From: Fibrobacter sp.
Lineage (GTDB): Bacteria; Fibrobacterota; Fibrobacteria; Fibrobacterales; Fibrobacteraceae
DNA: 13,411 nucleotides
Reading direction: 5' to 3'
Assembly (NCBI GenBank): GCA_012515825.1
Contig: JAAYXQ010000091.1
Span: 1-13,411 of the forward strand
The notes below the pieces were generated by a model. It was not told the DNA's origin. It ran no database searches and saw only the letters and a program-made list of their open reading frames with translations. Position numbers and translations under genes: made by a program. Shown one piece after another: positions 1-6,644 of the stretch. Numbering within the stretch: the first letter of the stretch is position 1; each line of letters begins with the position of its first letter.

Positions 1-2615
1 CAGGAAATAGTTCCTCTGATGGCGGAACAGGAACTAGCTCTTCTGATGGCGGAACAGGAAATAGTTCCTCTGATGGCGGAACAGGAAGTAGCTCCTCTGG
101 TGGAGGAACAGGAAGTAGTTCCTCTGGTGGTGCTGGCACGGGAGATGATTTAAGTAGTTCATCTAGTTCAGGAACAGGTTCTGGTTCTGGTGATGATATT
201 AATTTCTCGAGCTCTTCTAGTAAGCAATATGTTGGTTTTGATGATTTTGATATTGATGACGATGATGATCCTCTTCCATATCCAAGTGATGATAAGAGAG
301 AAAAAGGCGATACTTTAGTTATCGGTGGCTCTGTCTTAAATCCTGTGGACGCAGAACCTGGAACTCCTGGAACAATTACGATTGGCGGCAATGTCTATGA
401 TACGACATTACCTGGTTCTTCTTTAGATGGATTCGGTGGAAATACTGGATCAGAAAAGGAAGCCGTGAATGTGGGACAAGTCATAGAAGTCACACTCTCT
501 GGAGATAAATTGCTTGATTATTTGAATATTTCCTCTGGTGATCCTATAATCATCACAGGTGTTGGTGGTATTCAGATTATTGATCCAAATAATCCAAATG
601 ACCCAAGTACAAAGAAAACCATTATTTCTTCTGGAAATGATGTGAAGATTCTGATTACTAGTGACTCTGTTGTTATGGGCGGTCAGATTTACGTTCAAAA
701 TGAGTTAGGTGAAACAGTTATTTTTGACGGGTTCAATTTCTTAGATCCTATTCCAGATGCTTTAGTTGGCTTTATTAAAGATACTGAAGGGGATGGAAAA
801 CTGGATATGGTAGAAGTGGTGCTTAATGACCCATTACCTTCAAAAATGACAGTGACTGCCATGGCTATTGTGGTGAATGGAGATACATTAAATGTCACTT
901 CTGTTCCTAATTTGAATAAGGATCGCATCACTGTAGATGTCACTAGCTTAAATTTCCCGGATAAATTCCCTGAAGATGCTTATGTGATTGTGACTTATAC
1001 CGATACAGAAACGAATACTTCATATAAACGTAATGCTTCTCTTGTGGAAGTCGGTGGTCATGTGATTAAGCAAGCCAATGCAATTAGAAATGCTTCTGGT
1101 CAAGACTCTCTGTTTATTGAGTTCAACATAGACTTATTGCCAGCAGATGTTTCTCAGGCAGACTTTATCATTATGTTGAATAAAAATGGGTTTGACTTGG
1201 ATCAAGTCAGTTCCGTTTCGATGCCAACTAAAAATTTAATTATAATCACTGGAGATTCGCTTGGTTTAAGAGGAGCTGATCGAGATAGTATATCTTTATA
1301 CCCAAGCGTCTCGTTTACGAATTTACCTTATATGACTTCAGATGAATACAGTCGTCAGATAGTTGTAAAAGTAACGGATCGTTTACCAACAGCTAGTTAC
1401 GTAGAATATTACGATACTGATGAAGATGGTATTTTGGATCAAATTGTAACCGTATTTCCTGATAGTATTTCTGAAGAAGACAAAAATAAACTCTATATGT
1501 CCTTCCCATGGTACAGCTTTAGAGGTATGTTAATTCAGTTACAAGCTCAACCTGCAAGTTTGGAAATCGATCCGAAAGATCCTAAACGTGTCATTTGGAA
1601 TGTTCAATCGGATATAAAACTAGCAACTGGTCTTACTAGCATTAGTGATGAAATGCCACAAGCCACCATCTATACATACTATGATGTGATGGGTTATACT
1701 TTCGTGGCTGAGAATACTTCTCCAATCAGAGATAAAATGGCTCCAGTCATTACGGCGGCAAACCTCCGTTATGGAGATGGAGTTGATACTTTGATTGTTT
1801 CATTCTCTGAAATCGTAAATTCTTCAAAACTCTCGGGTAAAGATTACTTCTCTTATATCCATGGACAAGATACGATTAACTTAGTTCCTTCAAGAATTGA
1901 ATGGTCAAACGATGGATCTTCTGCAAGGTTGGTTTTGAATACAGGCTTTAATACTATTCTTCCAGGTGATTCTCTCATGATGATTTCTGGAAAGGATGGA
2001 TCTATTAAAGATAATGCAGGCAATATCGCAGGAGAAATTCCTTCACCAGTTGTGATTACAGGCTTCTTAAATCAATTGGTGCACTCTGTGAAAATGGGAT
2101 CCTTAAATTCAGAAGACGAAACTCTTCGAGAATTAAGTTCTGTATCGCTGAGTTATTTACCAAGTTCGACACGAAAAGAAGACTTGGAGGAAAAAGGCGT
2201 TCTTGGGCATTTAGTGGAATTAGGTCAGCGCTTTGTACCGCAGTTAATAGATGCGGCCCAAGTGGATCCTAATGGAGAAGTAAATCCTTCGATATTAGAT
2301 TCATTAGATCCTGCTAAAGTGATGCTTTCCTTTAGTGTAAGATATTTTGATCATGTCGGTCAATATGTGAATGACACAGTAATAAGCGTTGCATGTAATA
2401 GCCCTAAATTTGGAGGCAATTGCTTGAATACAGATCAAAAGCTCTTTGTGAACTGGAATTTCAAAGATAGATCTGGTCGCTTTGTAGGAGCTGGAGTTTA
2501 TCTAGTTCAATTTAAGCTTGTTGTTCGCTATGAAAACAAACGAATTGAAGAAGAATTGATTGATAAGTGGGGTGTCCGTCGCAGTAAAAAAGGAACGGTG
2601 CCTCTCAATGAGTAA
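1..2615 (+). CDS. Large surface/secreted multi-domain Ig-like protein, 5' partial
   Basis: The frame is open from the first complete codon (position 3), giving 870 visible residues with no start, so the gene begins upstream of the window; the GTG at 345 is not a credible start because the repeat linker is in the same frame. Visible residues 1-46 are Ser/Gly/Thr repeats (GNSSSDGGT type), followed by more Ser runs and an Asp-rich patch (DDFDIDDDDDP, about 79-92). Then come about four related modules of 100-115 residues. Several open with an acidic Dx(D/E)GDG-like loop and a hydrophobic strand (DTEGDGKLDMVEVV, DTDEDGILDQIVTVF, YGDGVDTLIVSF). Near the C-terminus, NWNFKDRSGRFVGAGVYLVQF matches the FlgD-type Ig fold often found at the ends of exported proteins, and a basic tail (KWGVRRSKK) follows. 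Such Ser linkers and Ig arrays are typical of Fibrobacter surface proteins. Function is unknown; adhesion or substrate binding is a guess. A bidirectional terminator follows. Confidence 0.85.
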   Translation, partial: GNSSSDGGTGTSSSDGGTGNSSSDGGTGSSSSGGGTGSSSSGGAGTGDDLSSSSSSGTGSGSGDDINFSSSSSKQYVGFDDFDIDDDDDPLPYPSDDKREKGDTLVIGGSVLNPVDAEPGTPGTITIGGNVYDTTLPGSSLDGFGGNTGSEKEAVNVGQVIEVTLSGDKLLDYLNISSGDPIIITGVGGIQIIDPNNPNDPSTKKTIISSGNDVKILITSDSVVMGGQIYVQNELGETVIFDGFNFLDPIPDALVGFIKDTEGDGKLDMVEVVLNDPLPSKMTVTAMAIVVNGDTLNVTSVPNLNKDRITVDVTSLNFPDKFPEDAYVIVTYTDTETNTSYKRNASLVEVGGHVIKQANAIRNASGQDSLFIEFNIDLLPADVSQADFIIMLNKNGFDLDQVSSVSMPTKNLIIITGDSLGLRGADRDSISLYPSVSFTNLPYMTSDEYSRQIVVKVTDRLPTASYVEYYDTDEDGILDQIVTVFPDSISEEDKNKLYMSFPWYSFRGMLIQLQAQPASLEIDPKDPKRVIWNVQSDIKLATGLTSISDEMPQATIYTYYDVMGYTFVAENTSPIRDKMAPVITAANLRYGDGVDTLIVSFSEIVNSSKLSGKDYFSYIHGQDTINLVPSRIEWSNDGSSARLVLNTGFNTILPGDSLMMISGKDGSIKDNAGNIAGEIPSPVVITGFLNQLVHSVKMGSLNSEDETLRELSSVSLSYLPSSTRKEDLEEKGVLGHLVELGQRFVPQLIDAAQVDPNGEVNPSILDSLDPAKVMLSFSVRYFDHVGQYVNDTVISVACNSPKFGGNCLNTDQKLFVNWNFKDRSGRFVGAGVYLVQFKLVVRYENKRIEEELIDKWGVRRSKKGTVPLNE
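3..140 (+). repeat. 27-bp in-frame tandem repeat encoding Ser/Gly linker
   Basis: Five consecutive units start at 3, 30, 57, 84 and 111; the last has one extra codon (30 bp). Each encodes G-(N/T/S)-S-S-S-(D/G)-G-G-T. Units 1 (3-29) and 3 (57-83) are identical at all 27 bases, and unit 2 differs from them at three. Units 4 and 5 drift in the Asp codon (GAT to GGT). The array probably continues left of the window. It forms a flexible linker, and because the unit is a multiple of three, copy-number change would not break the frame. Confidence 0.9.
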
Positions 2616-2620
2616 CATCT

Positions 2621-2654
2621 AAAAAAAAGAACCCCAATCGGGGTTCTTTTTTTT
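2621..2654. terminator. Bidirectional Rho-independent terminator
   Basis: A perfect 15-bp inverted repeat: left arm 2621-2635 (A8 then GAACCCC), 4-nt loop AATC (2636-2639), right arm 2640-2654 (GGGGTTC then T8). Each strand has a GC-rich stem core followed by eight Ts, so it serves both the surface-protein gene ending at 2615 (+) and the convergent sigma-factor gene ending at 2667 (-). Confidence 0.95.
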
Positions 2655-2666
2655 ATTCATAAAGTT

Positions 2667-3479
2667 TTATTTATTGATAGCCGCTAAGAATGCGTCTTTC
2701 TTTTCTTGAAGAAATTCGCGGCTGTTGTATTTTCGAATTCTTCTAAGCGCTTGGTCACGAAGCTGACGTACGCGTTCATGAGAAATATTCATAGATTCGC
2801 CAACTTCTCTAAGTGTTTGAGGCGCTTCTTGATTGATACCAAAAATACCAGTAATCACTTTAGCTTCTCTTTCTGGAAGTTGTTCCATAAGGTCTCTAGC
2901 AAGTGCTTCTACGCTTTGAATTTCAGAATCAGCTTCTGGGTTTGTAGTGGTATTATCGGCAAGCACTTCGGCGTATGTGGCTTTTGAATCAGCTTTCAAA
3001 GGGCTATCAAAAGAAACACCTCTTTGGCCAATTTGAATTAACTCGCGAATTTCTTCATTGATTTCTTTTCCGCGAGATTGTTCGTGCAAAGCTTTACGGA
3101 CACGTAAGTGTTGGTTGGCTGGTAGACGAATTAAGTTACCTTGTTCATTAATGGCTCTGGTGATATAGGCTTTAATCCACCAAACACCATAACTAATGAA
3201 TTTTAAACCACGAGTATGTTCAAATGATTCAATGGCACGAACGAGGCCCATGGCGCCTTCACTCACTAGATCTGGAAGAGGAATAGGGCATCCACGATAT
3301 TGAATTGCCACTTTTAATACAAAGCGCATATTTGCAGAAATTAATTTTTTACGAGCAATCTTATCGCCTTCTTTTGCTTTTTGAAACAAAATTTGTTCTT
3401 CTTCTCTAGAAAGGGGCGCCGTTTTTCTAATGTCTTCGAGATAACGTTTTAGAGTAGTATCAGTAGAATCTATATGCAT
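2667..3479 (-). CDS. RpoD/SigA-family RNA polymerase sigma factor, short, region 3 reduced
   Basis: This 270-residue sigma-70 family protein directs core RNA polymerase to promoters. Region 1.2 is about residues 7-40 (DTTLKRYLEDI). Region 2 is about 46-110, with NMRFVLKVA, the LPDLVSEGAMGLVRAIESF core-binding helix and RGLKFISYGVWWIKAYITRAI (2.3/2.4). IRLP (117-120) opens region 3. Region 4 is about 185-252, with the 4.2 helix-turn-helix TLREVGESMNISHERVRQLR. Region 1.1 is absent, as in many FCB-group RpoDs and all group 2 factors. From IRLP to the VSFDSP motif there are about 38 residues against about 55 in E. coli RpoD, so part of the region 3 helical domain is missing. The ATG at 3479 has AAGGA 9 nt upstream (3489-3493) and a sigma-54-like promoter in front. 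A group 2 alternative factor is my preferred reading; being the primary sigma of this organism is not excluded, so no symbol is given. Confidence 0.9.
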   Translation of the reverse strand: MHIDSTDTTLKRYLEDIRKTAPLSREEEQILFQKAKEGDKIARKKLISANMRFVLKVAIQYRGCPIPLPDLVSEGAMGLVRAIESFEHTRGLKFISYGVWWIKAYITRAINEQGNLIRLPANQHLRVRKALHEQSRGKEINEEIRELIQIGQRGVSFDSPLKADSKATYAEVLADNTTTNPEADSEIQSVEALARDLMEQLPEREAKVITGIFGINQEAPQTLREVGESMNISHERVRQLRDQALRRIRKYNSREFLQEKKDAFLAAINK

Positions 3480-3524
3480 GCTTAAAAATCCTTATTATCA
3501 ATCCATAATATCGCTTTTTTAATG

Positions 3525-3540
3525 AGCAAGGAGTGTGCCA
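3525..3540 (-). promoter_or_regulatory. Sigma-54 (RpoN) type -24/-12 promoter for the sigma-factor gene
   Basis: Read on the minus strand the site is TGGCAC-ACTCC-TTGCT, an exact match to the sigma-54 consensus TGGCAC-N5-TTGC(A/T), with the -24 GG and the -12 GC 10 nt apart. Counting from the -12 C (3526) puts +1 near 3514 and leaves a leader of about 35 nt carrying the AAGGA ribosome binding site before the ATG at 3479. Position, strand and spacing all suit a real promoter. No rpoN gene or activator is in the window. Confidence 0.65.
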
Positions 3541-3593
3541 AAAGTGTAAAATATTTGTTGTTATCATAATTTGGCGTTTTTTAATATATAAAA

Positions 3594-3613
3594 TAGTCAT
3601 TAAAAGATGACTA
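3594..3613. promoter_or_regulatory. Perfect dyad, candidate activator/regulator binding site
   Basis: The inverted repeat TAGTCAT-taaaag-ATGACTA (7-bp arms, 6-bp spacer) lies in the AT-rich divergent intergenic region. Its centre is about 90 bp upstream of the predicted sigma-54 start for the minus-strand sigma gene, within the usual range for sigma-54 enhancer sites. It is also about 100 bp upstream of the methyltransferase gene, so it could act on either side. Arms are short enough that chance is possible in AT-rich DNA. Confidence 0.4.
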
Positions 3614-3689
3614 AGTAATATAAAAATGACATTAATAGCAAAAATGTAAGAAAATAAAACGTCTGTATTTCTCTTTTTCACTGAATTCG

Positions 3690-3695
3690 TATATT
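3690..3695 (+). promoter_or_regulatory. Possible -10 element just upstream of the methyltransferase start
   Basis: TATATT ends 7 nt before the ATG at 3703, which would place the transcription start on or next to the start codon. No Shine-Dalgarno-like purine stretch is visible between them and no clear -35 partner is seen. It may be a leaderless promoter, or just AT-rich DNA with the true promoter further upstream in 3540-3690. Confidence 0.25.
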
Positions 3696-3702
3696 TGCGT
3701 TT

Positions 3703-4479
3703 ATGACAATTAAAGAGCCTACGCAATCGGTTTGGAATCGTTTTTGGCAGCAAAAAAACGATATGGAAAAAGTTTACCCATCTTCTCCTTCAGTTTTTAA
3801 ATCCATAGAAAAACACTTCAATTTAGATGGAATGAAAATTCTAGAAGTTGGAGCTGGAACTGGAAGAGATAGTGTTGAATTAGCTCGCCGAGGGGCTGAA
3901 GTTTATGTTTTGGATTTTGCTGAAAATAGTTTGAAAATCATTAATTCCCTGCGAATCAAAGAAGGTCTTTATGACCAAATTCATTTGATTCGTGGAGATG
4001 CTTTTGCTTCTCCATTTCCTGATAATACGTTTGATTTAGTTTTTCATCAGGGTTTAGCAGAGCATTTTAAAGATCCTGTAGCATTATTGCGTGAAAATTA
4101 TCGGATAATAAAAAAAGGGGGGCATTGCCTTTGCGATGTGCCTCAGACTATTCATCCTTATACTGTCATTAAACATATTCTCATTGCTCTTGATCGATGG
4201 TTTGCTGGTTGGGAAACTGAATACACGATGCCACAATTAAAGGGTCTTATGACCCAAGCTGGTTTTAGTATTAGGTATACATATGGAGATTGGATGCGTC
4301 CAAATTTATTTTATCGTATGCTTAGAGAATTGTGTTTCCGATTTAATATTGAGCTGCCTAAATATCCTTTGACAGGAACGGCTTATCAAAAATTGAAAGA
4401 TCAAATTTTAGATGCTTTAGCTACAGTGCCTTTCATGCATTACACTCAATTGAGTATTGGTGTTTTAGGGAAAAAATAG
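3703..4479 (+). CDS. SAM-dependent class I methyltransferase
   Basis: A 258-residue Rossmann-fold methyltransferase of the Methyltransf_11/25 type. Motif I is ILEVGAGTGRDS (about 46-57), which binds SAM. An acidic residue ends strand 2 (VYVLDF, D71), and the GDAFASPFPDNTFDLVF segment (about 98-114) is the motif II region. ALLRENYRIIKKGG (about 128-140) is the typical helix and glycine turn after motif III. The C-terminal half (DRWFAGWETEYTMPQLKGLM onwards) resembles the cap of methyltransferases found in glycan and cell-surface clusters. The substrate cannot be read from sequence. It is the first gene of a run with a glycosyltransferase 8 nt downstream and a flippase-like membrane protein, so a sugar or lipid-linked glycan acceptor is likely, though a small-molecule acceptor remains possible. 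The ATG has no evident ribosome binding site. Confidence 0.85.
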   Translation: MTIKEPTQSVWNRFWQQKNDMEKVYPSSPSVFKSIEKHFNLDGMKILEVGAGTGRDSVELARRGAEVYVLDFAENSLKIINSLRIKEGLYDQIHLIRGDAFASPFPDNTFDLVFHQGLAEHFKDPVALLRENYRIIKKGGHCLCDVPQTIHPYTVIKHILIALDRWFAGWETEYTMPQLKGLMTQAGFSIRYTYGDWMRPNLFYRMLRELCFRFNIELPKYPLTGTAYQKLKDQILDALATVPFMHYTQLSIGVLGKK

Positions 4480-4487
4480 ATTAGATA

Positions 4488-5597
4488 ATGAAAATACTAG
4501 TCGTGAATTATCGGGATAGAAAGCACCCCGCTTCGGGTGGGGCCGAAAAGCATTTGCATTGCATTTTTTCTCGTATTGTTGAAAAAGGACATCAGGTGGT
4601 TCTTTTTTCGACATCCTTTCCTGGTGCTCCATCTTATGAGATTGTGGATGGAATTGAAGTAATCCGTTCGGGCTCAGATCTTTTATTTCAACTTACTTAT
4701 GCAAGAGCAATAAAAAAATTAGATCGAAAATATCAATTTGATGTTATTTATGAAGATCTAAATAAGCTGCCTTTATTTACACCGCAGTTATCGAAAAAAC
4801 CACATATTATTCAGATTCATCATCTTTGGAAAAGATCGATATTTTCAGAAGCATTTTTTCCAGTGGCTTTAGGGGTGTGGCTTTTTGAAAAAATGATTCC
4901 GCTGTTTTATAAGAAAAGTCATTTTATTGTGGTGAGTCCAAGTACAGAGAAAGAATTAGAAGAGTTAGGAATTGCTTCCTCTCAAATTCAGCTTGTGTAT
5001 AATGGGGCAGATGGTTTACCCCCTAATGTGACTTTGCCATTAAAAAAGTCAGACTATTTTTTATGGCTTTCACGTCTACACCGTTATAAGGGCATTTATA
5101 CTGCATTAGAAGCATTTCGTATTTTTTCAAAGAAATACCCTGATGTAAAACTTCGAATTGCTGGTGGCGGTCCGCTCTTGAAAAAGATGCCAAAAATAAT
5201 TGAACGTTACGGGCTAACGGGTAAAGTGATTTTAGAAGGTTATGTTTCGGGAGAGAAAAAAAGAACGTTGCTTGCAGAGGCGATAGGCCTTTTACAGACT
5301 AGCTATAAAGAAGGTTGGGGGCTTACTGTAATTGAAGCTGCGGAGTGTAAAACAGCTACAATTGCCTCAGCAGTACCTGGTTTAGTGGATAGTGTGATTG
5401 ATCAAAAAACAGGAATTCTATTTCCTATGAAAGATGCTTCTTCATGTGCCCAAGCGATGGAGTTATTTTATTTAAACTCGGAGCGCCGTGAACTTTTTGA
5501 ATTAGAAGCACAAATGCATGCAGCTGAATTCACGTGGGATAAGGCTGCTTTAGAAACGTTAAAAATCCTAGAGTGGCGAGTGGCTTTTTCAAAATGA
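4488..5597 (+). CDS. GT4-family (GT-B fold) glycosyltransferase
   Basis: At 369 residues it has the usual length for GT4 retaining enzymes, which move a sugar from a nucleotide-sugar donor at the cytoplasmic membrane face. The N-terminal domain begins MKILVVNYRD with the GGAEKH glycine loop (17-22). The C-terminal donor-binding domain has LWLSRLHRYKG (about 192-202), LRIAGGGPL (222-230), and EGWGLTVIE (275-283) giving the E-x7-E signature. A following PGL and TGILFP are also family features. It starts 8 nt after the methyltransferase stop, and its stop overlaps the next start in an ATGA (5594-5597), so the three genes are almost certainly co-transcribed. Donor and acceptor sugars are unknown; an envelope glycan or glycolipid is inferred from the neighbours. 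Confidence 0.9.
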   Translation: MKILVVNYRDRKHPASGGAEKHLHCIFSRIVEKGHQVVLFSTSFPGAPSYEIVDGIEVIRSGSDLLFQLTYARAIKKLDRKYQFDVIYEDLNKLPLFTPQLSKKPHIIQIHHLWKRSIFSEAFFPVALGVWLFEKMIPLFYKKSHFIVVSPSTEKELEELGIASSQIQLVYNGADGLPPNVTLPLKKSDYFLWLSRLHRYKGIYTALEAFRIFSKKYPDVKLRIAGGGPLLKKMPKIIERYGLTGKVILEGYVSGEKKRTLLAEAIGLLQTSYKEGWGLTVIEAAECKTATIASAVPGLVDSVIDQKTGILFPMKDASSCAQAMELFYLNSERRELFELEAQMHAAEFTWDKAALETLKILEWRVAFSK

Positions 5598-6571
5598 ATC
5601 AAACCATAAAATCGACATTAGTTTTTGCAATCAAATTGTTAGTTACAATTATCCCTGCTTATTTTGTTTATACAAATATCACTCAAACACCAGGTTGGGA
5701 TTCAGGAGATCTGTTTCAACTCTTTTCGCAAATGGATATTTGGCCTTTAGTGGTAGCGCTTGTTTGTTTGGGAGTTTCTAATTTGACTGGTTGTCTCCAA
5801 TGGAAAATTCTATTAGAAAAGCAAGATGTTCATCTTTCTTATGGCCATTTATTAAAGCTTTATTTTGTGGGTTTATTTTTTAATAATTTTATGCCTGGAA
5901 ATGTGGGTGGCGATTTTAAGAAAGTTTATGATATCCGTGTCCAAGGAGGGCAAGATTCTGTAGGGGCTGGTTTAACGGCGACTTTTTTTGATCGAATTTT
6001 TGGCTTGTTTTTCTTAAATGCGCTTGCTCTTGGTGTGGGTGCGTTGTTTTTTGTTTATGATGAACAACAACGGGTCTTTTTATTACCTTCTCTTTGGGTC
6101 TTTTTAGGCTTTTGTGCTTTTTTTGCGACGCTATTTAGTAAAAGACTAAGTAAACTTTTAAGTCGATTGACTTCTTATGTTTTCCCTAAAGCTGTTCAAG
6201 ATCGCTTTTTGCGAATGCAATCCAGATTTCAATATTTTAGAAAAATTCGTATTTGGACAAACATAACCATATTATCAGCGTTAACTCAAATACTTCGAGT
6301 ATTGGTTCATTTCTTTTGCGGTCTAGCGATTGGTTTAGATATCGCTGTTTCTTGGTATTTCTTTTATATTCCTATGATTGCAGTGATTAGTGCTCTTCCT
6401 ATTTCTATTGGGGGCTTTGGCCCAAGAGAATTACTTGCTCAATCTCTTTTTGCAAAAGCAGGCGTTCCTGGTTTGGAGTCTGTATTAGTACAGCTTTTAG
6501 CTTATTTAGCAAGTTTACTCCTGAGTCTCTTTGGTGCTATCTTTTTTTGGTGCGATCGAAAAAAAGCATAG
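5594..6571 (+). CDS. UPF0104 / LPG-synthase-TM flippase-like integral membrane protein
   Basis: A 325-residue, strongly hydrophobic protein with about seven or eight predicted membrane spans. It has the two hallmarks of the UPF0104 family (AglD/MprF-N-like, 'flippase-like domain'). One is FNNFMPGNVGGDFKKVYDIR (about 98-117) with the downstream FFDRIFGLF. The other is ALPISIGGFGPRE near the C-terminus. Members are linked to lipid or lipid-linked sugar translocation and to glycosyl or aminoacyl transfer to lipids, but few are characterised. I chose the ATG at 5594, which overlaps the preceding stop as ATGA, over the in-frame GTG at 5573 that would add seven residues. Its place after a methyltransferase and a GT4 enzyme suggests the three build or export one glycolipid or polymer. 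Confidence 0.85.
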   Translation: MNQTIKSTLVFAIKLLVTIIPAYFVYTNITQTPGWDSGDLFQLFSQMDIWPLVVALVCLGVSNLTGCLQWKILLEKQDVHLSYGHLLKLYFVGLFFNNFMPGNVGGDFKKVYDIRVQGGQDSVGAGLTATFFDRIFGLFFLNALALGVGALFFVYDEQQRVFLLPSLWVFLGFCAFFATLFSKRLSKLLSRLTSYVFPKAVQDRFLRMQSRFQYFRKIRIWTNITILSALTQILRVLVHFFCGLAIGLDIAVSWYFFYIPMIAVISALPISIGGFGPRELLAQSLFAKAGVPGLESVLVQLLAYLASLLLSLFGAIFFWCDRKKA

Positions 6572-6602
6572 TTGAATTTTTCTCTTCTAAAAACGTTTAA
6601 AA

Positions 6603-6630
6603 AGAAGGCTTGTTTTACCATTAGCCTTTT
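6603..6630 (+). other. Hairpin just upstream of the helicase-acyltransferase ribosome binding site
   Basis: AGAAGGCT (6603-6610) can pair with AGCCTTTT (6623-6630), one G-U included, around a 12-nt loop. It ends two bases before the AAGGAA ribosome binding site (6633-6638). It could be a weak terminator for the upstream operon (only four Ts follow) or a modest translational element. Support is limited to the pairing itself. Confidence 0.3.
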
Positions 6631-6644
6631 AAAAGGAATGTTTT

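Noticed and set aside
345..347. GTG at 345 as the start of the surface-protein gene
   Set aside because: The same frame is open to the left window edge and encodes the Ser/Gly repeat and Asp-rich linker typical of such proteins, so the gene is 5' truncated by the window.
450..943. Two adjoining minus-strand open frames (450-698, 695-943) inside the surface-protein gene
   Set aside because: They are antisense to a clearly coding frame, have no ribosome binding sites, and read as low-complexity shadows of the sense strand.
3690..3697. Bacteroidetes-type -7 promoter (TAnnTTTG) before the methyltransferase gene
   Set aside because: TATATTTG matches the -7 consensus, but no convincing -33 TTTG lies at the right distance, and that consensus is not established for the likely phylum.
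3460..3753. Open frame on the minus strand across the sigma/methyltransferase intergenic region
   Set aside because: It overlaps both flanking genes' starts, its translation has no recognisable protein character, and it lies over the predicted sigma-54 promoter.
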